64,000 nucleotides of DNA from Anaerosolibacter carboniphilus (GCF_014205875.1 NZ_JACHEN010000009.1:62001-126000); one strand, 5' to 3'. Shown: positions 1-9,261, counted from the stretch's first letter. The notes: generated by a model from the sequence alone, not told the origin. Made by a program: numbers and translations.

Positions 1-1588
1 CCCCATTGCTGTAATTATATACTACATCATAGTTGAGCAATCCTGTTGATTGATTCATACCAAAACGCTTCATCATTGCAATAATTGTGGAAGTTGCTTT
101 TTCAATATCATTGCTAGCACCAGTTGTAATGTTATCTTCTCCTAAAATAATCTCTTCAGCCGCTCTTCCACCTAAAGATATCCTAATTTGATTTAACATC
201 TCTCTTTTACTTCTGCACATTTTGTCTGGAGCGATATTCATACTAAACCCCCCAGCTCCCTTTGTACTTGGAATGATCGTTACTTTTGTCACTCGATTTT
301 CAGGAGCTACCATCTTTGTTATCAAAGCGTGGCCTGCCTCGTGATAGGCAATTAGTTCCCTATCCTCTTGGGAAATCGCACTACGATCCTTCTTCTCTTC
401 TCCAGCAATCACTGTATAATATGCCCTATCTATATGCTCATGCTTGATTTGGTCTGCATTCTGCTTTGCAGCCAATATGGCAGCTTCATTTAATAAAGAC
501 TCAAGCTCTGCGCCGCTGAAATATACGGTTTCATGGGCAAGTCTTCCCAAGTCAATTCCAGGTGACAAAGGTTTTTTACTACTATGCAGTTTTAAAATTT
601 GATGACGTGCATTAACATCAGGAAGACCTACTTCGATTTGTCTATCAAATCTTCCCGGTCTTAATAATGCTTCGTCTAATGTATCCAGCCTATTTGTCGC
701 AGCCATGACAATGATACCCTCGTTCTCATGGAATCCTGACATCTCTGTTAATAGCGCATTTAATGTTCTATCATTTTCATCATTGCCGTTCATACCATCT
801 CTTTTTTTACCAAGGGCATCTATTTCATCAATAAAAATTACACATTTTTGATGTTCTCTTGCTTTTTTAAAGAGGCTTCGGATTCTTCCGGCCCCAAGCC
901 CTGCATAAATCTGTACAAAATCAGAACCTGATACTGCATAAAAAGGTACTCCCGCTTCACCAGCTAACGCCTTTGCCAATAAGGTTTTACCGGTTCCCGG
1001 AGGTCCATAAAGAATTACACCTCGTGGAATTCTAGCACCATATTTTACGTATTTTTCAGGGTTCTGGAGGAAATCCACTAGATCCATTATGCTTTCCTTC
1101 GCTTCCTCATTTCCCGCTACACTGGCAAATGTTACTTTAATATCGCCCTGTGGAGCTGCTTCAATACTAGACATCTTATTGAATTCCATAGAAGTCTGTC
1201 GAGAGGACTGTTTAGACATAAATATGGCCATCCCTGCAAAAACCGCAACAAGTCCTATGAGACCAACTATATTGGTGACAATAGAATTAGCACTATTCTC
1301 TTCGACCTTCACATTATGCATCAACAAAGTTTCTTTAAAACCTTCAGTCCTTGGATTATCAGTAATAAATTCTTGTCCACCTTTTAGTCTTCCTTCAAGC
1401 TTCGGATCATCTACATAGTAAACGGTTTCTACTTTTCCCTCTCTCACTTGAGCCATAAACGCTTTGTAATGAAGCACTACTGGCTCGTCTTTTCCCATAA
1501 ATTGAAAATAAGCTATACCAACCAGTAAGCTTAAAGAAAGAATTATCATAACAGTTATCAATGTTTTTTTATTCATACGAATTTTCAT
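1..1588 (-). CDS. ftsH: FtsH-type ATP-dependent zinc metalloprotease (C-terminus beyond window edge)
   Basis: FtsH enzymes are membrane-anchored AAA+ proteases that extract and degrade membrane and short-lived cytosolic proteins. About 529 residues are visible. There is an N-terminal membrane helix (about residues 10-27), an extracytoplasmic stretch and a second helix (about 109-128). The AAA domain has Walker A GPPGTGKT at 195-202, Walker B VIFIDEIDA and the second region of homology ending in LLRPGRFDRQ. The zinc motif HEAGH is at 416-420. The start ATG is preceded by a purine-rich AAGGGGG site. The pore loop reads FVQIYAGLG rather than the usual FVEMFVGVG, and the sequence diverges elsewhere, so this may be a second FtsH paralogue rather than the housekeeping copy. 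The last part of the peptidase domain lies outside the window. Confidence 0.93.
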   Translation of the reverse strand, partial: MKIRMNKKTLITVMIILSLSLLVGIAYFQFMGKDEPVVLHYKAFMAQVREGKVETVYYVDDPKLEGRLKGGQEFITDNPRTEGFKETLLMHNVKVEENSANSIVTNIVGLIGLVAVFAGMAIFMSKQSSRQTSMEFNKMSSIEAAPQGDIKVTFASVAGNEEAKESIMDLVDFLQNPEKYVKYGARIPRGVILYGPPGTGKTLLAKALAGEAGVPFYAVSGSDFVQIYAGLGAGRIRSLFKKAREHQKCVIFIDEIDALGKKRDGMNGNDENDRTLNALLTEMSGFHENEGIIVMAATNRLDTLDEALLRPGRFDRQIEVGLPDVNARHQILKLHSSKKPLSPGIDLGRLAHETVYFSGAELESLLNEAAILAAKQNADQIKHEHIDRAYYTVIAGEEKKDRSAISQEDRELIAYHEAGHALITKMVAPENRVTKVTIIPSTKGAGGFSMNIAPDKMCRSKREMLNQIRISLGGRAAEEIILGEDNITTGASNDIEKATSTIIAMMKRFGMNQSTGLLNYDVVYNYSNG

Positions 1589-1659
1589 CTCTATACCCCC
1601 TTTTCCTGTTATGTACATTTGGGCATAGTTTACATAATGTCTATTGTATCATACTTTTT

Positions 1660-1697
1660 CCAAAAAGAAAAGCCATCTAAGAGTACCCTTAAATGGC
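1660..1697 (-). terminator. Rho-independent terminator
   Basis: Interrupted inverted repeat GCCAT-TAAG / CTTA-ATGGC, followed on the minus strand by a T-rich tract (TTTTCTTTTT). It lies just after the stop of the small gene at 1705 and ends the two-gene unit 3207-1705. Confidence 0.75.
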
Positions 1698-1704
1698 ATT
1701 AATG

Positions 1705-2157
1705 TTAAATATTATCTCCTTCAAATTCCATGACTTCTGAATAGATGAATGTATCTATAACCACTTCTTCAACATTTTTGTTGTTCTTTTTAAGTAATCT
1801 AAAGATGAAATCCACAATGTCAGCTGCTAGATATTTATAATCCTGATAGACATTTAAAATTACATGAATGATAGGTTGATTAATGTGCTCTAACATTTGC
1901 TGACGTATATTTTCGTCAGGCATCTCTTCACATAAATATCCTCTCCATAAAGGCTGTTCCATCATCATTTTCCTATTGTTCTCTGGTGAGATATAGTGAA
2001 TATGCGCCTCACAAATACCTTCTTGTGCTTTCGTATTGCTAAATATCCATGACTGTGAAGTATCTGTAATAAAATGGGCATTAATATGGATAGGTAACCC
2101 CTTCAAAACAGTTATATTTTGCTTTGAAACATTTAGAAATTGTATCAAAATTTCCAC
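1705..2157 (-). CDS. Hypothetical protein, 150 aa, downstream of nucleoid-associated protein
   Basis: I do not recognise this acidic soluble protein, which has no signal peptide or membrane segment. It begins 9 bp after the stop of the nucleoid-associated protein gene and shares its terminator, so the two are co-transcribed. The first possible start is GTG at 2157, but the AAAGGAAG site fits a TTG at 2148 better; the true start is one of these. A role linked to its neighbour is only suggested by the pairing. Confidence 0.7.
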   Translation of the reverse strand: MEILIQFLNVSKQNITVLKGLPIHINAHFITDTSQSWIFSNTKAQEGICEAHIHYISPENNRKMMMEQPLWRGYLCEEMPDENIRQQMLEHINQPIIHVILNVYQDYKYLAADIVDFIFRLLKKNNKNVEEVVIDTFIYSEVMEFEGDNI

Positions 2158-2166
2158 TTCCTTTCT

Positions 2167-3207
2167 TTATCGCTCTTGAAAACTTCTCACATTTTTTATG
2201 ATGAGATCCACGGTCCCATCACCATTTCTCTTAATATCAAACTTCATGCGATCTTCATAATCCTCATATTCTGCTCTTATTTCGATCCCTGTATCTGTTT
2301 TCATCACACGCTTTTTCATTTTCTTTTCTACCCAGTTTTTATCAATTTCAAAGTTGTCTGTAGGTATCCCCTCTTTATGAAAATGCTGTACAAAATTTTG
2401 CTGCATGTCCATATCATTGCCAAAAACATTCTGGGTAAACTTCTCAATATCAATTTCAGCAGAATTTTTTAATGCAGTGATCATTTCTTCTCTAACTTCT
2501 TGTGCTTTTTCAAAGTCTTCTTTTAAATTTTTTCTAGTCCATTTTTCTGTTAGGCTTTTAAAATTTTTGGTTTTGTCTCGATTATCAATTAAGACATCAC
2601 AGCAAAGGAAATTATTTGCGAAGAAATGGGCAATTTCAGCATCTTCATCTTTCCCATAGCTTTGTTTGTCCAACAAAATTAGATCGAACTCATCCGCATC
2701 ATCAAAAGGCTTAATAAAGGCACATTTTTGTAGTTTTTGACCAAGTCCTGGCAGTCCAATGGCTTGGGGTAAAATAGATATCCTTAATTGATCATCAATG
2801 AACTCAACATTATGTATAAAAGATTTTTTATAATCCAGCTTTAGAATACCAATATAGTTTTCTTCTTGAGCAGAATATAGACATACAACCAAATCAGCTG
2901 AAGAGATTTGATTGTTATTTTTCATCGCTTTAAACATATGTTGTGCAATCTTTTGAGAGGCTTCTACAAATTTACTTTCATCCTGGAATATGGTTTGACA
3001 AGCATTCTTGACTACTGTCATTCCGTCCTTAAACTTAGCCTTTTTATTTTCTTCATCCGTCAAAGATTTTATAATATGTTTTTCCAAAAACTCATGGATA
3101 TCCTCGTCGATCTCTTGTTCAAAATCTGTCAAGATAGGCGTATCAGCATTTCGATCTAAAACATGGATAATCGCCTTCTTTACGATGACAGCATCGATAT
3201 TCCTCAT
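2167..3207 (-). CDS. Nucleoid-associated protein, NdpA/YejK (NA37) family
   Basis: The 346-residue sequence looks like the NA37 nucleoid-associated family (Pfam PF04245), named for E. coli YejK/NdpA. Family features visible are the start MRNIDAVIVKKAIIHVLD, the central region LPQAIGLPGLGQKLQ and an acidic, charged C-terminal half. Members are bound to the chromosome in E. coli; in Firmicutes the role is not settled. A GAAGGGAGC site precedes the ATG. It is followed at once by the 150-residue gene, probably in one transcript. Confidence 0.75.
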   Translation of the reverse strand: MRNIDAVIVKKAIIHVLDRNADTPILTDFEQEIDEDIHEFLEKHIIKSLTDEENKKAKFKDGMTVVKNACQTIFQDESKFVEASQKIAQHMFKAMKNNNQISSADLVVCLYSAQEENYIGILKLDYKKSFIHNVEFIDDQLRISILPQAIGLPGLGQKLQKCAFIKPFDDADEFDLILLDKQSYGKDEDAEIAHFFANNFLCCDVLIDNRDKTKNFKSLTEKWTRKNLKEDFEKAQEVREEMITALKNSAEIDIEKFTQNVFGNDMDMQQNFVQHFHKEGIPTDNFEIDKNWVEKKMKKRVMKTDTGIEIRAEYEDYEDRMKFDIKRNGDGTVDLIIKNVRSFQER

Positions 3208-3375
3208 CTTTTTGCTCCCTTCTATTCTTCTTATACTGCAAAAACAGATAATAAAATTATACTACAAGTACACACAGGTTAAAAGAATGATATCCTAAAA
3301 TTGATTCTTACTGACGTAAATAATTTATTTCAAATTGATAAAGAATAAAGTTACTATACAGAAGGAGATGATTTT

Positions 3376-3564
3376 TTGAATATCACAAAGAGGTTAACTA
3401 CTTTTTTTGTATACTTCATCCATAGTATCATTGGAATTATTTTTGCAAGGAAGCATCATGTTCCTATGCTCTTGGGCGGAATCATAGGTTTCTTTTTTAT
3501 CCCTCTTATTTTTAATCTACTTCCTTTAATTTCTCATCGGAGCAAACAAGCCATAAATGATTAG
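3376..3564 (+). CDS. Small membrane protein, 62 aa
   Basis: This short protein has an N-terminal hydrophobic segment (about residues 8-24) and a second at about 31-51, with basic residues between and after, so it is probably a two-helix membrane protein. The start is TTG at 3376, supported by AAGGAGATGA six bases upstream. It is transcribed divergently from the nucleoid-associated gene. No family is recognised. Confidence 0.6.
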   Translation: MNITKRLTTFFVYFIHSIIGIIFARKHHVPMLLGGIIGFFFIPLIFNLLPLISHRSKQAIND

Positions 3565-3610
3565 TGCTCAATAATGCGATGTATAACCAACCTTTCATGT
3601 AAACACAAAA

Positions 3611-3632
3611 AGGAAGCAATTTTTAGCTTCCT
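3611..3632 (+). terminator. Possible terminator hairpin
   Basis: AGGAAGC / GCTTCCT inverted repeat with an A/T-rich loop, about 45 bp after the stop of the small membrane protein gene. The following T-run is weak (AATCTTGTT). Confidence 0.45.
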
Positions 3633-3711
3633 AATCTTGTTATTTAAGATGATATGTCCCACTTCGTAAGCATTTATTCCCTTAGCTTATTGACCAATCA
3701 CCGCTATTCAG

Positions 3712-3885
3712 TTAAATAAACTTCAGTTGATAAATTTTCTTTCCCTCAACTCTCATTTCGCTTACGACTTGATACAATAGTCCAAAACAACTAAAGATAT
3801 CACCTTGTTCAGCGACTGTTGGCAAAGAAATCTCTTCTGCTGGCACAAGTTCTCCATAAGCGAAACAATAGTAGGTTCTCATCAT
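3712..3885 (-). CDS. Hypothetical small protein, 57 aa
   Basis: The start is the ATG ATG pair at 3885, placed by the strong site GGGAGGAATAGAA. The frame is open further upstream but has no ribosome binding site there. The product begins MMRTYYCFAYGELVPAEE and has two cysteines. No membrane segment or family is recognised. Confidence 0.55.
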   Translation of the reverse strand: MMRTYYCFAYGELVPAEEISLPTVAEQGDIFSCFGLLYQVVSEMRVEGKKIYQLKFI

Positions 3886-4033
3886 TTCTATTCCTCCCTG
3901 TATACCATCTATGTTATTGACAATTCGATACAGGAGGTAGCATTCCTTTTTCACGATGTAAAAATCGTATTTCAATATTCTCCAAATTTCTCACGACATA
4001 TTCTAATGTCGAAATTTTGCACATCCATACCGA

Positions 4034-4204
4034 TTAGTACTGATTGTATTTTAAAAATTTGTCCCATAAAAAAATACATAACCCCACGAACGCTATTAAC
4101 TCAACTATTCTAAAACCTATAATGCTATTGATTCTTTTATTTATGTCGTTTTTTTCGGGTTTTGTGTATAGATAATCAAGTTCTTCTCTCGTTAATTGCT
4201 CCAT
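4034..4204 (-). CDS. Small single-pass membrane protein, 56 aa
   Basis: A charged N-terminal half (MEQLTREELDYLYTKPEK) is followed by one hydrophobic helix (about residues 29-46) and a short basic tail. GGGGGAT lies about eight bases before the ATG at 4204. This suggests a small regulatory or accessory membrane peptide; no family is recognised. Confidence 0.5.
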   Translation of the reverse strand: MEQLTREELDYLYTKPEKNDINKRINSIIGFRIVELIAFVGLCIFLWDKFLKYNQY

Positions 4205-4370
4205 TAAACCATCCCCCAACAACCTATTTTTCAACATAATTATACACAAAATTACATTTATTTTAAATACGTTGTCGCAAAATTAGTACTTTGTTCCTAT
4301 ACTAGTTTTTTCAATGGTAGAGCAAAAGTCATACTATATAATCATTCAATCTTTTATCATTGATTGGCCT

Positions 4371-4559
4371 CTATCTTTTACTGAGTTCTTTAAAAAAATC
4401 TTTTTTGAATTCCCTAAGAATGCTTATGGAATCATAGATGTCTTTAATCATATCTTTATCATAAACTACATGGATCCGATCTCTCAAAAACTGAATTTCT
4501 TGATTAATAAATTCGATCCCCCGAATGTATGTAGATAAATGATGGTTTGTATCAATCAT
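4371..4559 (-). CDS. Hypothetical small helical protein, 62 aa
   Basis: The ATG at 4559 follows GGAGGTGTTCTCG. The product is highly charged and probably all-helical (IEFINQEIQFLRDRI, ILREFKKDFFKEL). Its size recalls Spo0E-like peptides, but their SxxxD motif is absent, so I do not assign that role. Confidence 0.5.
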   Translation of the reverse strand: MIDTNHHLSTYIRGIEFINQEIQFLRDRIHVVYDKDMIKDIYDSISILREFKKDFFKELSKR

Positions 4560-4673
4560 CGAGAACACCTCCATATAATTTCTTATGAAAGTATTCTACA
4601 TATGTCATCGGGAATCCTTCGATTTTTTCTGTTACATTTCTTACATTTTCATTAAGGTTACAAGACAGCACTA

Positions 4674-5627
4674 TTACTTACAAAGTTTTTCTCTTAATTT
4701 TGCCAGCATATCTACAGTCATTGAAGACAAATCATACTTAGGATTCCAACCCCATTCTTCCCTCGCAACACTATCATCTAAGGAATTCGGCCATGAATCT
4801 GCTATCTCTTGTCTTATCGGATCCACATGATAATCCATAGAAAATTCAGGCAAGTGCTTTTTAATCTCAGCAAAGATCTTTTCTGGTGTAAAGCTCATGG
4901 CTGTTATATTAAATGCATTCCGATGTACAAGTTTATTTGGATCTGCTTCCATTAACTGAACAATTGCATCCAATGCATCGGGCATATACATCATATCCAT
5001 GGCAGTCCCTTCTTTTAAATAGCATGTAAACTTCCCTTTTTGGATTGCATCATAGTAGATGTGCACTGCATAATCAGTGGTCCCTCCTCCTGGTAAAGTT
5101 TCATAAGAAATCAAGCCTGGATAACGTACACCCCTAGTATCTACGCCAAATTTCTTAAAATAGTAATCACATAATAGCTCTCCACTCACCTTCGTAACGC
5201 CATACATTGTGGTCGGACGCTGCAGGGTGTCTTGAGGGGTTTTATCAGGTGGTGTTGATGGCCCAAAGGCCGCAATAGAGCTGGGTGTAAATACAGCACA
5301 CTTTGTTTCTCTTGCAACTTCCAACACATTAAATAACCCATCGACATTTACCTTCCATGCTAATGCAGGATTGCCTTCTCCCACAGCTGATAGCAAAGCT
5401 GCTAAGTGGATAATGCTATCGATATCATACTTTTTTACAGTTTCTGCAATGTCTTCTACTTTTAGCACATCCACAATTTCAAATGGGCCTTCTTCTACAA
5501 TTCTACTCTCTTCATTTCTAGTTTTACTGCTCGCAACTACATTGTTTACTCCATAAATATTTCTAAGATGTGAAGTTAACTCTGAACCTATTTGTCCAAG
5601 AGCTCCTGTAATTAAAATTTTTTTCAT
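4674..5627 (-). CDS. L-threonine 3-dehydrogenase, extended SDR type
   Basis: This NAD-dependent enzyme oxidises L-threonine to 2-amino-3-ketobutyrate, which is cleaved to glycine and acetyl-CoA or decarboxylates to aminoacetone. The sequence is an extended short-chain dehydrogenase of 317 residues. It has the NAD motif GALGQIG at residues 8-14, the catalytic Ser in TPSSIAAFG and the YxxxK motif in MYGVTKVSGE. The segment RYPGLISYETLPGGGTTDYA is typical of the epimerase-like threonine dehydrogenases rather than the zinc-dependent Tdh. AGGAG precedes the ATG. It stands alone, with no glycine C-acetyltransferase gene beside it. Confidence 0.88.
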   Translation of the reverse strand: MKKILITGALGQIGSELTSHLRNIYGVNNVVASSKTRNEESRIVEEGPFEIVDVLKVEDIAETVKKYDIDSIIHLAALLSAVGEGNPALAWKVNVDGLFNVLEVARETKCAVFTPSSIAAFGPSTPPDKTPQDTLQRPTTMYGVTKVSGELLCDYYFKKFGVDTRGVRYPGLISYETLPGGGTTDYAVHIYYDAIQKGKFTCYLKEGTAMDMMYMPDALDAIVQLMEADPNKLVHRNAFNITAMSFTPEKIFAEIKKHLPEFSMDYHVDPIRQEIADSWPNSLDDSVAREEWGWNPKYDLSSMTVDMLAKLREKLCK

Positions 5628-5851
5628 GATTTCACTCCTTAAAATTTATTTTAAAAAATCTAATACGATCTAACGTTTGTGTTCGTGAAACATATAATAT
5701 TATGAACAAATATCTCATTATTCATTCGTTAAATGGTACCTTCATAGACAGTAGCTCTTTCTTAAAATAATTACTTCTATGATTTTTGGGTATTTATAAC
5801 GCATATGTTTTTTCAATATTTCTGAAACTAGCAAGAAGGAGGTTGTTCTAT

Positions 5852-6529
5852 ATGTTCAGTACTATAGATATTATCATTCGTCTTAGTCTTTCATGCTTAT
5901 TAGGTGGATTGATTGGCATTGAAAGAGAAAGTCTCAATCGTCCAGCGGGTTTTCGTACCCATATCTTGGTATGTATTGGCTCAACGCTAATTATGTTAGT
6001 CAATTTATATCTTTTTCAAAGTTATAAAACCTATGCGAACATTGATCCAGCGAGACTTGGTGCTCAGGTTATCAGTGGTATTGGCTTTCTGGGAGCTGGT
6101 ACCATCATCCGAGAAGGTTCTTCAGTTAAAGGGCTGACCACTGCTGCAGGGTTATGGGCTGTGGCTGGCATAGGTATTGCCATAGGCAGTGGCTTCTATA
6201 TGGGTGCTATTGCAACCACCGTCATTGTATTGGTCACTCTCATCATTTTTTCTAAATTTGAAAGAAACTTCATTCCACGTTTTGACCATACAGCCGCGAT
6301 TCAAGTGATATCCATTGATAAGCCAGGTCAAATTGGGAAAATAGGTACTACCCTAGGTGATTTGAATGTTGCAATTAAAAATATAAGTATGGCGCCAATA
6401 GATGATGTCTTTATATCTATCCAGCTCCAACTTTCAATACCCAAGAAAACCTCTAAATCTGCCATTATCGAAAATTTATTAAGCCTTGATGGTGTCACAA
6501 ATGTAGAAACATCAAAGGGAATATTATAA
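5852..6529 (+). CDS. MgtC/SapB family inner-membrane protein
   Basis: The 225-residue protein carries the MgtC signature: four to five N-terminal transmembrane helices with GGLIGIERE (residues 15-23), FRTHILVCIGS and GIGFLGAGTII. A soluble C-terminal domain of about 75 residues resembles an ACT fold. In pathogens MgtC inhibits F-type ATP synthase and helps growth at low magnesium; in other Firmicutes the role is unproven. The start at 5852 is chosen because AAGGAGG lies eight bases upstream; the frame is open 66 bases further but has no such site. It converges on the dehydrogenase gene, with only three bases between the stops. Confidence 0.88.
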   Translation: MFSTIDIIIRLSLSCLLGGLIGIERESLNRPAGFRTHILVCIGSTLIMLVNLYLFQSYKTYANIDPARLGAQVISGIGFLGAGTIIREGSSVKGLTTAAGLWAVAGIGIAIGSGFYMGAIATTVIVLVTLIIFSKFERNFIPRFDHTAAIQVISIDKPGQIGKIGTTLGDLNVAIKNISMAPIDDVFISIQLQLSIPKKTSKSAIIENLLSLDGVTNVETSKGIL

Positions 6530-6532
6530 CAT

Positions 6533-7525
6533 TTACTTTTTCAATTTGTGCTCATACACAGCTGGATTAATACAATGATCCGGTATCTCTCCCTGCAGCG
6601 CTTGAATTATATTCTGTACAGCCATAATTCCCATCTTTAGCCTGCTTTCAACGGTAGCAGATCCGATATGTGGCACGATAACTACATTGTCTAACTGAGT
6701 CAACCCTGGTGTTAATTCAGGTTCATTTTCAAATACATCTAAGCCTGCTCCCCAAATTTTCTTTTCTTTTAAAGCCTGGACCAGTGCTTTTTCATTAATC
6801 ACTGGTCCTCTTGATGTATTGATCAGAATCGCAGTGTTCTTCATCATATCAAATTCCCTATCTCCGATATAATACTTGGTAGCGGGAGATAATGGCACGT
6901 GAATCGAAATAAAGTCTGATGCCTTCAATAGAGTTTCTTTATCTGTAAATGTTGCCCCAGTTTCTGCCTCAAAACTATGGTTGGGCTTTGTCCCTGTATA
7001 AAGAATCTTCATGTCAAATGCCTTTGCTTTTCTTCCAAAATTACTTCCAATACGACCTGCTCCAATAATGCCTAAAGTTTTACCTGTGATATCTCGTCCT
7101 AATAATAACGTTGGACTCCATGCAGTGAATCTTCCATCTCTTATATATTGATCACCTTCAGGAATTCTTCTCGCTACTGCAAATAATAGTGCCCATGCCA
7201 AATCAGCAGTAGCATCATCAAGTACACCAGGTGTATTGGTAATAGCAATTCCTCTTCTCGAAGCACCCTCTACATCAATGTTATTGTATCCAACTGCATA
7301 ATTGGAAAATATCTTACATTGTTTACCAGCGGCCTCAAAAACTTCCTCATCAATTGTATTTGTTAATAAGCATAATACACCATCCTTATTACGGACACTT
7401 TCTAATAGTTCTTTCCGTGTCATCTCACGATCATGGGGATTTATTTCTACATCACAGTACTGCTCCAATAGTTGTATAGCCTCTTCTGGTATTTTCCGTG
7501 TTACTAACACCTTAGGTTTAGACAA
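6533..7525 (-). CDS. D-isomer-specific 2-hydroxyacid dehydrogenase (glyoxylate/hydroxypyruvate reductase type)
   Basis: This soluble NAD(P)-dependent enzyme is likely to reduce glyoxylate, hydroxypyruvate or a related 2-oxoacid. It has 330 residues, normal for the family. The Rossmann motif GIIGAGRIG sits mid-protein, and the catalytic triad is visible as Arg in NTSRGPVI, Glu in FENEPEL and His in PHIGSAT. The N-terminal segment with NYAVGYNNIDV is typical of GyaR-like reductases. The start is TTG at 7525, with GGGGAG six bases upstream. Exact substrate cannot be told from sequence. Confidence 0.88.
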   Translation of the reverse strand: MSKPKVLVTRKIPEEAIQLLEQYCDVEINPHDREMTRKELLESVRNKDGVLCLLTNTIDEEVFEAAGKQCKIFSNYAVGYNNIDVEGASRRGIAITNTPGVLDDATADLAWALLFAVARRIPEGDQYIRDGRFTAWSPTLLLGRDITGKTLGIIGAGRIGSNFGRKAKAFDMKILYTGTKPNHSFEAETGATFTDKETLLKASDFISIHVPLSPATKYYIGDREFDMMKNTAILINTSRGPVINEKALVQALKEKKIWGAGLDVFENEPELTPGLTQLDNVVIVPHIGSATVESRLKMGIMAVQNIIQALQGEIPDHCINPAVYEHKLKK

Positions 7526-7748
7526 TCTTTTCTCCCCTCTCCCTTAATAGGAAAATTTTGTTTATATTTTTATTATATCAAATTAGTAGATCCTTTATCG
7601 ATAGCTTTTCTAGTTTTATAAATCACATTTTACTCAAAGGCTGATCTTCTCAGGATATATGGAAATAGGATCATCAAGGATAGATCCTTATGCTCCTAAA
7701 ATAGAAATATTCATAGTTGATTATGAAATTCTCACTATCATAACCCGA

Positions 7749-8669
7749 CTATCTTATTATATTCGCCTCAATTTTTCCATTTCCGAAAACTTGCAATTTA
7801 TACTTGCCCTCACCAATTATTTTTTTCCCTTTAATTTGTTCCTTTTCAGTATCCTCAATCCTTTCCCACTCTATATTTCCCTTTAATTCATTTTGCATAT
7901 CAGTGATCGCTTCGACCGCTATATCTTCGCCTTCATGAATATTTAATCTAACTTCTCCATTGCTGGTGATAACCCAATTATTTTCAATATCTTTCACGCT
8001 AATATCCATTGATCTATCATAATAACCACTTTTCTTAATCTCTACTTGCTTTTCATTTGGAACAAAAATCCTATACTGAAAATCCTTAATTCCTAATTTT
8101 AGATTGTGGGCTCTAGGTAATTCAACGATGTCCAAGTACAATATATTGCCTACTTGATTTTTAATGACCCCACTCTGTTTGACATATCCATTCGCCTCTT
8201 TTTGTGATGTTGCTAAAGCCTTTCCTCGCCCTGTAACAATAACGTTTTTATCATGAGTGGTTCCTAGCTCTAATCCACAGGCAGCACTATTTATAACAAT
8301 CTTTTCAATTTTATCGTCGATATGAATTATCTCTTGGGCCAATTTCACCTCATAGTTTTCACTATTTACTACGTTGGATATAATAGGTAAGATGCCAATA
8401 GATGTTAATGTATACACGCCCATGCTAAATACAATGATCATTATTGTCATAAAAATACTAAAAAGATCATATTCGATTTTTGGATTTGCCTCCTTTGAAA
8501 AATACAAAGAACCCAATACTTCTATTCCTAGTATTAGTAAAATAATCGGCCATAGCTTTAGAATTCCACCAATAAACACCATGTCTTTCCATATGCTGAA
8601 TAATAAAATTATACCCAGGGTTATAAGTAATATCCCCATTGAAAAACTTCCTACTCTCCACTGCCTCAC
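7749..8669 (-). CDS. Membrane protein with LiaF-like architecture
   Basis: The 306-residue protein has three to four hydrophobic segments in the first 105 residues, including a helical pair around ILLITLGIILLF and LWPIILLILGIEVLG as in DUF5668/LiaI-LiaF-like proteins. A beta-rich soluble domain without membrane segments follows. In Bacillus, LiaF restrains the LiaRS envelope-stress system, but no LiaRS pair lies here. The start is GTG at 8669 with AGGAGGAGATTAAGG before it. It follows the small membrane protein gene by 22 bp, making a two-gene unit. The family assignment is by architecture and moderate. Confidence 0.6.
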   Translation of the reverse strand: MRQWRVGSFSMGILLITLGIILLFSIWKDMVFIGGILKLWPIILLILGIEVLGSLYFSKEANPKIEYDLFSIFMTIMIIVFSMGVYTLTSIGILPIISNVVNSENYEVKLAQEIIHIDDKIEKIVINSAACGLELGTTHDKNVIVTGRGKALATSQKEANGYVKQSGVIKNQVGNILYLDIVELPRAHNLKLGIKDFQYRIFVPNEKQVEIKKSGYYDRSMDISVKDIENNWVITSNGEVRLNIHEGEDIAVEAITDMQNELKGNIEWERIEDTEKEQIKGKKIIGEGKYKLQVFGNGKIEANIIR

Positions 8670-8691
8670 CCTTAATCTCCTCCTCTTTCTT

Positions 8692-8877
8692 TCATATAAC
8701 GTGTTTTTTACCTAAAATAAGCTTCATTCCTCCAATAATGAGCAAAAGGCTTATGAGTCCAACCCATGCAGTACCCTTTACTGAATGCCCAACAACCGCA
8801 GTGATGATAGGAATGATCATGGTTTCATAAAGCATTAAACTCCCGACTACTATAAGTATCATACCTGTTTTTTTCAT
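8692..8877 (-). CDS. Small two-helix membrane protein, 61 aa
   Basis: Two hydrophobic helices (GMILIVVGSLMLYE and WVGLISLLLIIGG) with a short basic tail. The start at 8877 follows AAGGAGGAGCAAG. It heads a two-gene unit with the LiaF-like protein, so a LiaI-like partner role is plausible but unproven. Confidence 0.6.
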   Translation of the reverse strand: MKKTGMILIVVGSLMLYETMIIPIITAVVGHSVKGTAWVGLISLLLIIGGMKLILGKKHVI

Positions 8878-8942
8878 CTTGCTCCTCCTTCCTACCATAT
8901 GAATAGACGTAATCTATAACATTTACCCTTCAAATTCTACAC

Positions 8943-8967
8943 AAAAAAAGAAGGTATTTACCTTCTT
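8943..8967 (-). terminator. Rho-independent terminator
   Basis: AAGAAGGTA / TACCTTCTT hairpin followed on the minus strand by seven T. It ends the small gene at 8988-9227. Confidence 0.75.
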
Positions 8968-8987
8968 CACATATATCTCCAAACTCA

Positions 8988-9227
8988 CTAATATTGTGAT
9001 TTCATCATCAGCATGTTATCCAAAGCATCATCTGTACAGATTTCTTCGTCAGAAAATAAGTGCAGTAACTTCATAAGATTCTCCCTAGTATAAGGAATGT
9101 GCCACTGTCTATACTTCGATACCCAATAACTTCCCTGAATCGTCTTTATTTTTTTAATGCGATCAGATGCATAGGGGAAACTTACATACAACAAATGCTC
9201 ACTTTCCTTACCAATTTGTATAGCCAT
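8988..9227 (-). CDS. Orphan domain resembling the N-terminus of tyrosine recombinases, 79 aa
   Basis: The pattern LYVSFPYASDRIKKIKTIQG...YRQWHIPYTRENLMKLLHLF resembles the leading domain found before the core-binding domain in some clostridial tyrosine recombinases (roughly: sequence, IPGRRW, K.W.IPY, L..LL..F). No catalytic integrase domain follows, and a terminator lies just after the stop. It may be a decayed remnant or a free-standing small protein. ATG at 9227 is chosen because GGAGG lies six bases before it. The comparison rests on recalled patterns. Confidence 0.5.
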   Translation of the reverse strand: MAIQIGKESEHLLYVSFPYASDRIKKIKTIQGSYWVSKYRQWHIPYTRENLMKLLHLFSDEEICTDDALDNMLMMKSQY

Positions 9228-9261
9228 ATTCATCCTCCATCATATCATTTAAAAAGTCTTA

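Noticed and set aside
4371..4559. Spo0E-like phosphatase
   Set aside because: Size and helicity fit, but the characteristic SxxxD motif is not present.
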